Counted from the first letter of the stretch, positions 33,165 through 42,028 are shown. The stretch is 64,000 nt of DNA from Blastocatellia bacterium (GCA_016789145.1 JAEUQI010000002.1:19143-83142), one strand, 5' to 3'. Program-made: numbers and translations. The notes: generated from the letters alone by a model not told the origin.

Positions 33165-34428
33165 AAACGGAGCGATCTCCGCATCTATATTAGTTAGCTT
33201 CGCCTGCCTAATGGCGTCGTGCGGCTCGCGTCCGCCTGCGACGAATTCGACCGGGCCCACATCGCTGTCACAGGTTCCGGCCGTGCGTCTGAACTACCGT
33301 TACGAAGCGGACGTGCCAGCACCGACGCTGCCGGGCGTTACTGTCGAAGAGCGAAACCCTGCGGTCCAGGCCGATTTTGATACCAACCGAACTCAAGAAC
33401 AGCTCGACCGCACGATCACTTCGCCGGACAAGAAGCGCGTTCTAGCGGTCTATCGAAGCGTCACCGACCTCACGTCCGAGGTTCGTCTAGATATGTACAC
33501 GCCGGAGGGCAAGCTGTTGCGAAAGGTGACGGCAGACACGATGGCGGTGCATTTTCCCGATACGATCCTCTGGTCGCCTGATTCGTCATCAGTCGCCTTT
33601 GTTGCGATGGTGAGGGCCTTGACGCCGCTCTCGACCACACCGACTCCTTCAACTGCAACTTCGACTACACCTCTGGACGCTGAGCCTGCAAGTCCGGTCG
33701 AACCAACGCCGGCTCCTGCCGCGACGCCTGCATCTCCGACCGGAGTGCTGACGTTTCGCACCGAGCAACTCTACATTTGCAATGCCGACGGTGCCGGACT
33801 AAAGCCGCTTACTCAAAACGAAGGCCTTATCTATTTCTATTACGTCTGGTCGCCCGACAGCACAATGCTCGCGGCTCTGGCAACGACCGAACGCGAATGG
33901 CGTTATCTAACCGTTCTCGCTGAGCAGAAAGGCGAGATGATGGTGCCGCTTGGTCGTCCACGTGTCGTCGAAAAGAACGGTAGAGAACGTCGATTGGACG
34001 ACAATCTTACCGCGGTTCGCCCCGTCTGGTCGCCCGATTCGGCAAAGGTCGCGGCGGCGTTCGAAACACAGATCCGCATCTATGACGCGGGCGGCGTTAA
34101 TCCGACTCAAGCCGCAATTCCGCTTAAGAATCAGCTGCTCATTTCCTCGCAAGCGTACGACCGTCAACAGCAACAGATCGCGGCGAACTCGACCGATCCG
34201 AATGCCGCTCCTTCCGCTTCACCGATCGAGCCGCTGACAACTTTGCCCGACGAGAAACTGCTCGTTTCATACAATCCGATCGTCGAATTGGGCTGGACCA
34301 GCGACGATCTGCTTTACGCCAAAACTGCGTATCTCAAACGTATGAAACTCGAGACCGAGAATGTCACCAGCTTTGCTCGTTGGCATAGACTTGTGTTCTC
34401 GGCTCAGCCGCTGACGCCCGTAAGATAG
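33148..34428 (+). CDS. lipoprotein with WD40/PD40-type beta-propeller
   Basis: A 426-residue predicted lipoprotein: signal 'ISASILVSFACLMAS' followed by Cys (lipobox MASC). It contains at least three TolB/PD40-like repeats with the core 'ILWSPDSSSVAFVAMV', 'YVWSPDSTMLAALATTE' and 'PVWSPDSAKVAAAFETQ', as expected for a beta-propeller at the cell surface or periplasm. A Thr/Pro/Ala-rich linker (about 155-200) separates the blades. It is co-transcribed with the M61 peptidase, so it may be its partner or handle the same peptides. Confidence 0.8.
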   Translation: MQIFSKNGAISASILVSFACLMASCGSRPPATNSTGPTSLSQVPAVRLNYRYEADVPAPTLPGVTVEERNPAVQADFDTNRTQEQLDRTITSPDKKRVLAVYRSVTDLTSEVRLDMYTPEGKLLRKVTADTMAVHFPDTILWSPDSSSVAFVAMVRALTPLSTTPTPSTATSTTPLDAEPASPVEPTPAPAATPASPTGVLTFRTEQLYICNADGAGLKPLTQNEGLIYFYYVWSPDSTMLAALATTEREWRYLTVLAEQKGEMMVPLGRPRVVEKNGRERRLDDNLTAVRPVWSPDSAKVAAAFETQIRIYDAGGVNPTQAAIPLKNQLLISSQAYDRQQQQIAANSTDPNAAPSASPIEPLTTLPDEKLLVSYNPIVELGWTSDDLLYAKTAYLKRMKLETENVTSFARWHRLVFSAQPLTPVR

Positions 34429-34430
34429 AT

Positions 34431-34970
34431 ATGAACTACACCACAATTGCCGAGATCTTCGACGCGAACGCTCACGTCCGCGAATCGTTCACAGAGTTTG
34501 CCGAGAGCATATCAGACAGCGAAGCCAACGCCGTCATCGACGGTGAATCATGGACGTTGGCGGCTCTCATAGAACACGTCGCAATCGTCGAATCAGGCAT
34601 CTCACGCATCGCCGCCAAATTGATCGCCGCCGCCAAAGAAGCGGGCAAATCATCAGACGGAAGCTTTCAGATGTCCGATGCATTGGCGGCAAAGTTCCGC
34701 GAGCTTGCCGGTGCCAAATTCGAAGCCCCCGAACGCGTCAAACCAACCGGCGGCATTGCCATCAACGAATCATTAGCGAATCTCGCAGCATCGACCGCGG
34801 CTTTCAAAGCGATGCAGAGCGACCTCGAAAGCTACGATTTCGCAGGCATAACATTCCCGCATCCATATTTCGGCGACCTAACGCCTGCCGAGTGGCTTCT
34901 TGTTTTAGGCGGCCACGAGGCTCGACATATGAAACAAGGTCAGCTGATGCTGGCAAAACTTCGCGGTTAG
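34431..34970 (+). CDS. DinB family protein
   Basis: A 179-residue four-helix-bundle protein. The metal-ligand histidines of DinB/YfiT are in 'ALIEHVAIVESGISRIA' and 'LGGHEARHMKQGQLMLAKL'. DinB-fold proteins include mycothiol- and bacillithiol-dependent transferases, but many members have no known activity. It starts two bases after the lipoprotein gene and ends the M61 operon, directly followed by a strong terminator. Confidence 0.85.
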   Translation: MNYTTIAEIFDANAHVRESFTEFAESISDSEANAVIDGESWTLAALIEHVAIVESGISRIAAKLIAAAKEAGKSSDGSFQMSDALAAKFRELAGAKFEAPERVKPTGGIAINESLANLAASTAAFKAMQSDLESYDFAGITFPHPYFGDLTPAEWLLVLGGHEARHMKQGQLMLAKLRG

Positions 34971-35021
34971 AAACCAAGGTTGCCCCGACCGGAGGAGGGT
35001 TTCCGGTCGGGGCTTTGGTTT
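34970..35021 (+). terminator. strong intrinsic terminator of the M61/DinB operon
   Basis: A 12-bp GC-rich stem GCCCCGACCGGA (34982-34993) / TCCGGTCGGGGC (35002-35013) with an eight-base loop; outer AAACCAA and TTGGTTT extend it, leaving a TTTGGTTT tail. Confidence 0.9.
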
Positions 35022-35107
35022 CGGGGTGGTTATCATAGCGTCCCATAACATCGTATGACCGAAACCATTGCTATGATGAATTGCAGGTTTCAGCGGTTGT
35101 CAGATCT

Positions 35108-35140
35108 CGGGAGCAAGTATCGTAAATATACTTGCTCCCG
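35108..35140 (-). repeat. perfect 13-bp hairpin after the FG-GAP gene
   Basis: CGGGAGCAAGTAT, seven-base loop, ATACTTGCTCCCG. It sits about nine bases beyond the end of the FG-GAP gene. No T-tract follows on the minus strand, so it may stabilise the mRNA 3' end or act as a Rho-independent terminator of poor quality. Confidence 0.6.
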
Positions 35141-35148
35141 AAACTTGA

Positions 35149-37263
35149 TTATTGAGCGGCCAATGGACGATCGCCATTGACTCCGAAGTGAACAGCCATA
35201 AACTGGCCATCCGAACTACGCATCACATACCAGTTGCCGTCCGCCGGTCGGAACAGAGCGATATCGACACGTCCGTCGCCATCGTAATCAGCTACCACAG
35301 GCACATCACCTTCGAGGCCGAATCGCAGGATCGTGTAACCAAGATCGGTCGATCTCCATGAATACCAGATGCCTGTCGATGGACGATAGACCGTAAGGTC
35401 TGCCCTGCCGTCGCCGTCAAAGTCAGCGATCGTCGGTACGTCGCCTGTGGTACCAAAGTGTGTTCCGCGAGCACTGCCCGTTGAGCTTTCTATCCAATAC
35501 CAATCTCCCAACTCGGGCCGGAACACAACGATGTCGTCTTTACCGTCGCCATCAATGTCGGCAGCCATTGGCTTGTCATTTGGCAGACCGTATTTGACGA
35601 TGATGTAGCCGGTATTGTTGCTCTTCTGCACATACCACGTGCCCGTCGATGAGCGATATACAGCATAGTCAAGCCTACCGTCGCCGTCGAAGTCACCCCG
35701 AACAGGCGTGTCGGTCGCGATGCCGAACTGCGACGCTGTGGTGCCGCCGTCTGAGCTGCGAACGATCTCCCAGATACCCGCACCGTTCATATTGCGGAAC
35801 ATCGCGATGTCTGTGCGTCCGTCGCCGTCGTAGTCGCCCGTGACGAGTTGGTCAGTTGCCGAACCGAACACTTGTTCGCTGTAGCCATCTGCCGTTTGCA
35901 CGAACCACGTGTTCGTTGACGGACGGAATACGGAAAGCTCATTCGAACCATCACCATTGAAATCGCTCGAACTCGATCGCGGACGGAATGCTGCATAGAG
36001 CTCGCCGTTAGGATTGTTCGTACTGGTGATGATCGCTGCCCAGCCGCCTGCACGCAGCATCTGAACTTGAGCCGCTGTGACATCGACCGTGACCGAGGCA
36101 AAGTTGCCGTTCAAGCCGCCGACCACACCGAAGTTCTTGATCACCTGCGTTGTGCCGACCGTCGTTTCGATACGAGCACCTGTTTGGCTACTCGACAGAT
36201 CGTGAAATTCGCCGAAGATCGTAGCCTGTGTTTCGGTTGCATTCAGTGCGACCTTGAACTCGCCCCTTGCGTTAGTTGTCACCGGCGGCGACATCTGTGC
36301 ACCTGTCATGTTCGCTTCGAAAAAGCGTCCATTCGCAGGGCTTGGGCTCGGCGTTGGTCCGGGTGTTCCGGTCGGCGTCGGCGTTGGGCTTGGGCCGGTC
36401 ATTCCGGAGAAGGTGCCGTTCAGGATAGCGTTGCCGCCATTGCTGACGCTGATGGTGCTGCCTGCTACGATCACAGGAACTGTTTGACCGTTGTCGCTAC
36501 GAAGACGCAGACGAGCCTCGCCGCCACTCTCGACCGACATGCTGCCGGCAACGGTGCCGTTCACCGAAACATTCAACGAAGTGCCGATCGGCAGATTTAC
36601 CTGACGAACACGAACTTCGAGTTCAGTGCGGCTGCTGTGGATCTCATATTCAGCATAACCGGTCGGCAGGACGCCGTTGAGCGTTGGTCCGGTGAGGCCA
36701 GCGTACAACTCGCTTTCATTTGGCGATCCTGTAGGCGAAGGCGATGGACTCGGCGTTCCCGTAGGTGTTCCGGTCGGCGTGCCGGTCGGCGTTCCCGTTG
36801 GTGTAACGGTCGGGCTTGGCGTTGGTCCGCCTCCGCCAAACACGCCTGCAACGACGATCGTGTCGCCATTCTTGACCTGAACCGTCGAACCATCATTCGT
36901 TGACGGCACTGTCTGGCCGTCTTGAGTCCGCAGTTTCAACCGTGCCTTTGCCTGGCTATCGACGGCCATCGAACCGATGTTCGCGCCATCGACCCAAGCG
37001 GTCAGCACCGTTCCTACCGGGAAGCTGAGGTCTTCCGCCTCGACCTCGATCTCTTTGTGGCCGCTTTGATAAAGCTGCCATTCGGCGGCTCCGTGCGGAT
37101 TGATCGAGCCTGTAGGCGACACCAAATTCGCCGTGCGAACAACGATAGGAATACTATCGCCGCCGCTCTGTGCTCCGCTTTTGATCAGCGGCAGCGAGAC
37201 CCACGCAGCAACCAATGCAACGAGAGCCAATAAAGAGACATGATTTCTATTCAACTTTTTCAT
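35149..37263 (-). CDS. secreted FG-GAP/VCBS repeat protein with CHRD domain
   Basis: A 704-residue exported protein: signal peptide 'VSLLALVALVAAWVSLPLI'. Two similar N-terminal modules (about 35-145 and 185-290) are joined by Pro/Thr/Gly-rich low-complexity linkers made of repeated 'GTPTGTPTGTPT'. A CHRD-like domain follows (about 320-440: 'ATIFGEFHDLSSSQTGARIE', 'WAAIITSTNNPNGELYAAFR'). The C-terminal 260 residues are six FG-GAP-type repeats, each with a D-x-D-x-D-G calcium loop ('DYDGDGRTDIAMFR', 'DFDGDGRADLTVYRPSTGIW'). Such repeats form a beta-propeller. Likely an extracellular matrix or adhesive protein; target unknown. Element C lies upstream. Confidence 0.88.
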   Translation of the reverse strand: MKKLNRNHVSLLALVALVAAWVSLPLIKSGAQSGGDSIPIVVRTANLVSPTGSINPHGAAEWQLYQSGHKEIEVEAEDLSFPVGTVLTAWVDGANIGSMAVDSQAKARLKLRTQDGQTVPSTNDGSTVQVKNGDTIVVAGVFGGGGPTPSPTVTPTGTPTGTPTGTPTGTPSPSPSPTGSPNESELYAGLTGPTLNGVLPTGYAEYEIHSSRTELEVRVRQVNLPIGTSLNVSVNGTVAGSMSVESGGEARLRLRSDNGQTVPVIVAGSTISVSNGGNAILNGTFSGMTGPSPTPTPTGTPGPTPSPSPANGRFFEANMTGAQMSPPVTTNARGEFKVALNATETQATIFGEFHDLSSSQTGARIETTVGTTQVIKNFGVVGGLNGNFASVTVDVTAAQVQMLRAGGWAAIITSTNNPNGELYAAFRPRSSSSDFNGDGSNELSVFRPSTNTWFVQTADGYSEQVFGSATDQLVTGDYDGDGRTDIAMFRNMNGAGIWEIVRSSDGGTTASQFGIATDTPVRGDFDGDGRLDYAVYRSSTGTWYVQKSNNTGYIIVKYGLPNDKPMAADIDGDGKDDIVVFRPELGDWYWIESSTGSARGTHFGTTGDVPTIADFDGDGRADLTVYRPSTGIWYSWRSTDLGYTILRFGLEGDVPVVADYDGDGRVDIALFRPADGNWYVMRSSDGQFMAVHFGVNGDRPLAAQ

Positions 37264-37434
37264 TTCAATTTCCTACCGATTTTCTGGTTTACCTCGATTG
37301 CTCAGAGGTGTCGTCAATTGAACAGTGCGGAGGAAATCTTGAAAAAGACAAGTTAGAGGAAAAAAAATCGTACTTTAGGGATCACGATGCGTTCCGATAC
37401 GGCCGTTCTGTCTGAACCACCGGCGACGTGCATG

Positions 37435-37446
37435 TGAAACGTTTCA
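37435..37446. promoter_or_regulatory. palindrome TGAAACGTTTCA, possible LacI-family operator
   Basis: A perfect 12-bp palindrome 172 bases upstream of the FG-GAP gene. TGAAAC/GTTTCA half-sites are typical of LacI/GalR repressors. It is embedded in GTGAAACGTTTCATTTCAC, which adds a third half-site. No LacI-type gene is in the window. Confidence 0.4.
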
Positions 37447-37506
37447 TTTCACCGATCGCCATAAGCCGTTGTATAACAACAACTTAGGAAGAACACCAAG
37501 ACGAAA

Positions 37507-37691
37507 CGTTCCACGGCGTTCCAGCATCGTTCCAAGACTTCGTGGAACGCCTAAGTAACTGTATCTATTACACTTAAGACGCTGCTAACACCATATTTCG
37601 CTGCTTTTTAAAAAAATGTAAGAATATGTCTTACAGCGATGTCAAAGAACCACACCGTATCAATGATAGCACATAATTGCACAGATTACAA
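37507..37691 (-). repeat. dispersed intergenic element, copy C
   Basis: Third copy of the family, minus strand. In order from 37691 downward: promoter TTGTAA (37686-37691), 17-bp spacer, TATCAT (37663-37668); inverted repeat TGTAAGA-N5-TCTTACA (37617-37635) followed by ATTTTTTTAAAAAG (to 37604); TTAAGTGTAAT (37567-37577); CTTAGGCGTTCCACGA (around 37540-37553); TGGAACG iterons at 37528-37534, 37517-37523 and 37507-37513. The order and much of the sequence match copy A, including a block around TCTTTGA-ATC before the inverted repeat. The next gene on this strand is the FG-GAP protein, 244 bases away. Confidence 0.75.
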
Positions 37692-37752
37692 TCATTTTTT
37701 TCGTGGAGCTGGTTGAATAATGAGGCCACTCAAAGTGGCTGTGAATCGATGC

Positions 37753-37783
37753 AAAAAAGGCCGCGCTGGTCACGCGGCCTTTT
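37753..37783 (-). terminator. bidirectional terminator after the subtilisin gene
   Basis: AAAAAAGGCCGCG, loop CTGGTCA, CGCGGCCTTTT. A-tract and T-tract on both sides make it active in either direction. It ends the subtilisin gene on the minus strand and precedes the element C promoter. Confidence 0.85.
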
Positions 37784-37819
37784 ATCATCGGTCATTCTCG
37801 TCGGATCGACGACTATCCA

Positions 37820-39166
37820 TTAACGCGAACGATCGAATCTTTTAGCTGGCATATTACAAACTGGAGCGGTCGAGACCGCGTTCAGAGCATCGACACGATA
37901 GAGCCGAACCTCGCCCCAGGGCGGCAAATTGTCCCAGCGGATATCGATTGCACGTTCGGCAATGTGGTCGAGATAATCATGCGGCGTCGGACACGCAGCG
38001 GGATATCGAGCCTTAACAATAGCGGCGACTCCGGCGACGATCGGTGCTGCCATCGACGTGCCGGACCAAGAGCCGTAACGTCCGCCGGGCAAAGCACTTA
38101 TAATATCTACACCCGGAGCCGAGATGTCGATGAACTCGCGTTTATATGTAGTAAAACTCGCTAACGTATCGTATTTTGTGCTCGCGGCAACCGAAAGCAT
38201 ACCGTCGGCGATCTCTGCTGCAGGATAGATCGGCGTGGTGCTGCCGCCATTTCCTGCCGAAACTGCGACCTGCAAGCATTGTGTGATCGGGAACTGCGTG
38301 CCGAGAGTGCCGCAATCGAGGTCGTCGAGCAAGTCTTTCAACAAGCGGACGCGATCGGGGTAGCCGACACTGAGATTTGCGATATTTGCACCGCGGTTAG
38401 CCGCCCAGATCAGGGCCGCAGTGATACGCCACAACTCGCCCTCGCCATTTTGGTCAAGAATGCGAAGCGGCATTATTTTGACGTCAGGTGCCGTCAAGGC
38501 GACAATTCCTGCGACATGCGTGCCATGGCCGTAAGCAGGATGCGTTAGCAGCGTTCCAACCTCGGTCGGATCGTTGTCACCATCAACGAAGTCCCACATG
38601 TCAGCCTGTGGCACTAGTCGTCCGGCAAATGCAGGATGATTGCGATCAATGCCCGTATCGAGAACCGCGACGACGATCGGCTGGCCGTTATCTACGCGAA
38701 GCCCTCTGGTTCCGGCGGCCGCCCAAGCTTCTTCGAGGCGAATCCTGTCGGGGAAATACTGATTATCGTAGCCTTTCTTACTGCCGCCGACAGCCCACGA
38801 GCGCCCAACTGCCCACGAACGCCCTTGCGTCCACGGCAAACCTGTTCGTTCGACCTGCGACAGCTTGCGATTGACCTCCGCGAACAAAACGCGAGTGTCG
38901 TTCTGCTGTTGTATTGATGTAATTACCTGTACGGGCGTGACGCCGTTGAGCGTGCGGAAAAGATAGACCGTCGGCGTGCCGACCTGCTCGATCGGTGTCG
39001 GTTCCAGGCCGTATTGATTGGCGAATTGCCCGACGTTAGTCGATGCGGTCAGTTGGATGATAACTTGATCGGAAACGTAATCAGCCTGAGCCCGAACCGA
39101 GGTCGCAGCAAAACCGGCGATCATAATAACCGCCAAAATGTTCAACAATATTACCTTGAACTTCAT
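37820..39166 (-). CDS. secreted S8 (subtilisin-like) serine protease
   Basis: A 448-residue exported protease. Signal peptide 'ILLNILAVIMIAGFAATSVR'. An N-terminal propeptide-like domain (about 28-105, 'VSDQVIIQLTASTNVGQFAN') precedes the S8 catalytic domain: Asp in 'VVAVLDTGIDRNHP' (near 170), His in 'YGHGTHVAGIVAL' (near 214), oxyanion Asn in 'VAVSAGNGGS' and Ser in 'WSGTSMAAPIVAG' (near 380). Between propeptide and catalytic domain is a short tandem repeat 'QGRSWAVGRSWAVGGS'. It lies 77 bases after the CHAT gene on the same strand, in the ECF sigma/CHAT locus, and ends in a terminator. Confidence 0.92.
   Translation of the reverse strand: MKFKVILLNILAVIMIAGFAATSVRAQADYVSDQVIIQLTASTNVGQFANQYGLEPTPIEQVGTPTVYLFRTLNGVTPVQVITSIQQQNDTRVLFAEVNRKLSQVERTGLPWTQGRSWAVGRSWAVGGSKKGYDNQYFPDRIRLEEAWAAAGTRGLRVDNGQPIVVAVLDTGIDRNHPAFAGRLVPQADMWDFVDGDNDPTEVGTLLTHPAYGHGTHVAGIVALTAPDVKIMPLRILDQNGEGELWRITAALIWAANRGANIANLSVGYPDRVRLLKDLLDDLDCGTLGTQFPITQCLQVAVSAGNGGSTTPIYPAAEIADGMLSVAASTKYDTLASFTTYKREFIDISAPGVDIISALPGGRYGSWSGTSMAAPIVAGVAAIVKARYPAACPTPHDYLDHIAERAIDIRWDNLPPWGEVRLYRVDALNAVSTAPVCNMPAKRFDRSR
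38788..38833 (-). repeat. 18-bp tandem repeat inside the subtilisin gene
   Basis: Units beginning GCCCACGAGCGCCCAACT and GCCCACGAACGCCC, in frame, encode the repeated Arg-Ser-Trp-Ala-Val-Gly. It marks the likely processing region between propeptide and protease. Confidence 0.6.
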
Positions 39167-39243
39167 CTACATTTCCTCGCTCAGCAAAAGCATTGCCCGT
39201 AGGAACAGTGTATTACATCAACCTAAAAAGACACTCGACGAGA

Positions 39244-42009
39244 TTATTTTCCGATCAAAATGAATGGAGCCCAAAAATATGGGTGTTCATCGCGTTTGAT
39301 AGCGTCGATCTGTGCTTTTCTAAGAGATGCGGCGGCGCCGCCCGGCAGTTGTATCTGCCGATAAAAGCTTTCCATTAGCCTGCGCGTTGCTGCATCGTTT
39401 ACATTCCAAAGACTTACGATGAGCGACCTCGCACCAGCCATCAAAAATCCGCGAGCAAGACCCATCAGTTCGTCGCCCGCAACTGTTTCGCTCGATGCTG
39501 TTTCGCATGCACTAAGAACGACTAGCTCGGCCGCCAGCCGCATCGCTGCGATGTCGCGTGCAGTTATCCAGCCATCGGCGAGATGCAGGCTCGAGAACAT
39601 CGCATTGTCGCTGCGAAACATGCCGTGACACGCCATATGGATCAGCCGCGAACTTGTTGCCGCCTGTTTGAAGGCATCGAACGTCGCCGTTCTGCCCGTT
39701 AGTGTCGTCGGCTGCGGAGCTAGTTTCTTTAACGCTCTGACTTCGTTCTCAACGAACGGAATCTTCTCATCCGCAAAGCCAACCAGCAGCGAACTCGTGA
39801 TCCGCCGAGAACGTTTTTGCCGCAACTGCAGCCAGACCTTTGCACTCGGAGCGTAGCTGATCTCGTAGGATTCGATTAGATATTTTCCGTGTGAACGGAA
39901 CGCATGGAATGGCAACGAACTGAGCACGCCGCCCGGAACGATGACAAGGCGTTTGCCGCGAACGTACTTTTCGATAGGCGAGATCAATTCATCGTAAAGC
40001 CGCTCAAGAATGTCGTCCGTTCGCCGTTTCAGCACGCCAATTATCTGCGGCGACATCGAATCGGTCACACGCATCGCTTCGATCTGAAATCGAAATGCGT
40101 CTGCAAATTCGGCGACATCGGCGGTTGTTGTGATGTCTCGGAACAATCGAATTCCCTTGTTCGAAACCACAAATGCTGAGACTTTGCCGTTAAAGATCGC
40201 GTATTCGATAAGCATCATTTCGGCGCCGAGTTCGCGTCGAAGTTCGGCAAGATCAAGCGCGTTTTTGAGTGCGGAACCTACTTTTGTACTCGCCTGTTCG
40301 CGGTCGATCTTTGCAATTTGAAATTCGAGATCTGAGATCTCGAAATTGAGTTGAGCGGCTTCGCCGTCGCCTCGTGCGAGTCGCTGATAGACGGAATTGA
40401 GCTGTTCGCGAAGCACGAACGCCGCATCGTTGCGCTGCGTTTTCTTGTCAGCGACAACATCGCCGAGAAACCGCGAACGGCTTGCTTCGATCATCTGAAA
40501 CGCCTTTGCAGCATGGTTCTTTTCGATGTAGATCCGCGAAAGTTGGTCGTACGGCTCGATCTGTGCCGCCATATAGGCGACGCTGAATTGCTCCGAAGCC
40601 AGAGGAGCCCGCAGACTTTCAATAAGACAAATTGCACGCCGAAATTCAGCCTCGGCATTGCTTGTATCGCGATGCAAATGGCATTTCCCTAGTAGCAAAT
40701 GAGCTTGAACCTCGGCTGACGGCTGACGATATTTTCGTGCTTCGGCAAGCGAACGTCGAGCGGCATCAGCGGCAAGATCTGTGTTATTCAGTTGCAAGTT
40801 TGCCTTACCGATCAAGTGTTCGAGTAATGCGATCGTTCGCGGTGACGATCTGCGGTCTACGAGTTGCTTCAGTTTTTCCGCCTCCTTGATCGCTGCCGAC
40901 GGCTTTCCCAGCGTGAGCAAACCGTTCGAATACGATAGCCGCGATTCGATAACTGCCGCGAAGTTTCGTTCGGCGGCGTAAAGTCGGGTGCTCTGTTTAA
41001 GCGTATTGACGGTTAGCTCTGTTTCACCAAGAGCAAACTGAACTTGGCCGAGGCCGTGAGTTGCTCTTGCTTGTTCGGCTCGCATCTTGAGGCGTGCAAA
41101 TTCGGGAATAGTGCGTTCGTAAATCTCGGCGGCTTCCCTTGTGAGGTTCAATTCGCGATAAATATCAGCTATCTCAAGATCGGCGATCGCCGATTGATGC
41201 GGCATCGAAAGCTTGTCGAACTTGCGGCGTGACAATTCGAGATCACGCAATGCCTCGGCATAGCGGCCCCGAAGCAACGCGAGATTGCCCATGCTCGCCT
41301 CGATCTCGGCAACGGTGACGTGCATCTTGGCAGACTTTGCCGTCGTCATCGCCCGTTCGTAATATTTGGCCGCGAGGTCGAAATTGTTTAGCTCCGCGTA
41401 GCTGTTCGCAAGGCCATTCTCGGCCATTGCTTGCCAATCGACAGCTTTAGCTTTGATAAACCTGCGGCGAGCCGACGCACAGTATTCGATCGCTCGCTCA
41501 TGCTCCGAACGACGCGAGACGATGTTGCTCAGGTTCATCTCGATCTTGCCGGCGCCGAGATGGTCGTTGTTTCTTACAAGCACCGGCAACGCCAGTTCGC
41601 CTGCCGCGATCGCCTCGTCATAGTCGCCTTTCATCGCGAGGGCCAGTAGTTTCGCGACGTTGACGCGAGCATGCTCGATGTTGAGACTGAGCTTTGCAAA
41701 CAGCCTATCTGCTTTACTTAGAGCATTTACAGCCTTTGCAAATCGGCCTTGAGTGATCGCAGCAATGCCTCGTGTCCATTCGCCGTTCGCACGAGTCTCT
41801 TCACTTTTTTCGACCATCGCCAAGATGTCTGCGGCCTCAACACACCTTCGAACTCTAGTCGGATCGGCCGACCATGCCGCGATGCATGCTTCGCGGATCT
41901 CGATCGAGAGCGAGCTGTCGACGAACTTTTTGTGTTTAACCAGCAAAGCCCGGCGCTCGTCGCCTGTGTCGGCGTCGATCATTAGTTTTGCGAGACGCTT
42001 AAGCTGCAT
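39244..42009 (-). CDS. cytoplasmic TPR-CHAT protease
   Basis: A 921-residue protein without signal peptide. Residues about 60-480 are tandem TPR-like helical repeats ('RRRFIKAKAVDWQAMAENGL', 'YYERAMTTAKSAKMHVTVAE', 'DLELSRRKFDKLSMPHQSA' and others), followed by a coiled linker and a C-terminal CHAT domain: His in 'RLIHMACHGMFRSD' (near 792), Cys in 'LVVLSACETASSETVAG' (near 833), 'GARSLIVSLWNVNDAATRRL' and 'HPYFWAPFILIGK'. The same architecture is found in TPR-CHAT proteases of conflict and cell-death systems. It follows an ECF sigma factor and a small protein gene but is separated from them by a terminator; the start ATG (42007-42009) is only about 10 bases from a TATAAT box. Confidence 0.88.
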   Translation of the reverse strand: MQLKRLAKLMIDADTGDERRALLVKHKKFVDSSLSIEIREACIAAWSADPTRVRRCVEAADILAMVEKSEETRANGEWTRGIAAITQGRFAKAVNALSKADRLFAKLSLNIEHARVNVAKLLALAMKGDYDEAIAAGELALPVLVRNNDHLGAGKIEMNLSNIVSRRSEHERAIEYCASARRRFIKAKAVDWQAMAENGLANSYAELNNFDLAAKYYERAMTTAKSAKMHVTVAEIEASMGNLALLRGRYAEALRDLELSRRKFDKLSMPHQSAIADLEIADIYRELNLTREAAEIYERTIPEFARLKMRAEQARATHGLGQVQFALGETELTVNTLKQSTRLYAAERNFAAVIESRLSYSNGLLTLGKPSAAIKEAEKLKQLVDRRSSPRTIALLEHLIGKANLQLNNTDLAADAARRSLAEARKYRQPSAEVQAHLLLGKCHLHRDTSNAEAEFRRAICLIESLRAPLASEQFSVAYMAAQIEPYDQLSRIYIEKNHAAKAFQMIEASRSRFLGDVVADKKTQRNDAAFVLREQLNSVYQRLARGDGEAAQLNFEISDLEFQIAKIDREQASTKVGSALKNALDLAELRRELGAEMMLIEYAIFNGKVSAFVVSNKGIRLFRDITTTADVAEFADAFRFQIEAMRVTDSMSPQIIGVLKRRTDDILERLYDELISPIEKYVRGKRLVIVPGGVLSSLPFHAFRSHGKYLIESYEISYAPSAKVWLQLRQKRSRRITSSLLVGFADEKIPFVENEVRALKKLAPQPTTLTGRTATFDAFKQAATSSRLIHMACHGMFRSDNAMFSSLHLADGWITARDIAAMRLAAELVVLSACETASSETVAGDELMGLARGFLMAGARSLIVSLWNVNDAATRRLMESFYRQIQLPGGAAASLRKAQIDAIKRDEHPYFWAPFILIGK

Positions 42010-42019
42010 GTGTGCTGAG

Positions 42020-42025
42020 ATTATA
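42020..42025 (-). promoter_or_regulatory. TATAAT box just upstream of the CHAT start codon
   Basis: A perfect -10 sequence on the minus strand, 10 bases before the ATG at 42009. A start at +7 would give a nearly leaderless mRNA. The -35 region would fall inside the terminator hairpin and is poor, so another factor may be needed. Confidence 0.4.
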
Positions 42026-42028
42026 GCG

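Larger units (their letters stand above)
37264..37819. other. gene-free stretch holding element C, a LacI-type palindrome and a terminator
   Basis: No gene can be supported. It contains the palindrome TGAAACGTTTCA (37435-37446), repeat element C (37507-37691), a short palindrome GCCACT-N3-AGTGGC (37725-37739) and a bidirectional terminator (37753-37783). The 37264-37430 part is the leader of the FG-GAP gene, without a convincing -10/-35 pair. Confidence 0.6.

Noticed and set aside
36067..36903. 278-codon plus-strand frame antisense to the FG-GAP gene
   Set aside because: Produced by the low-complexity Pro/Thr coding region; basic-residue-rich and without a plausible start.
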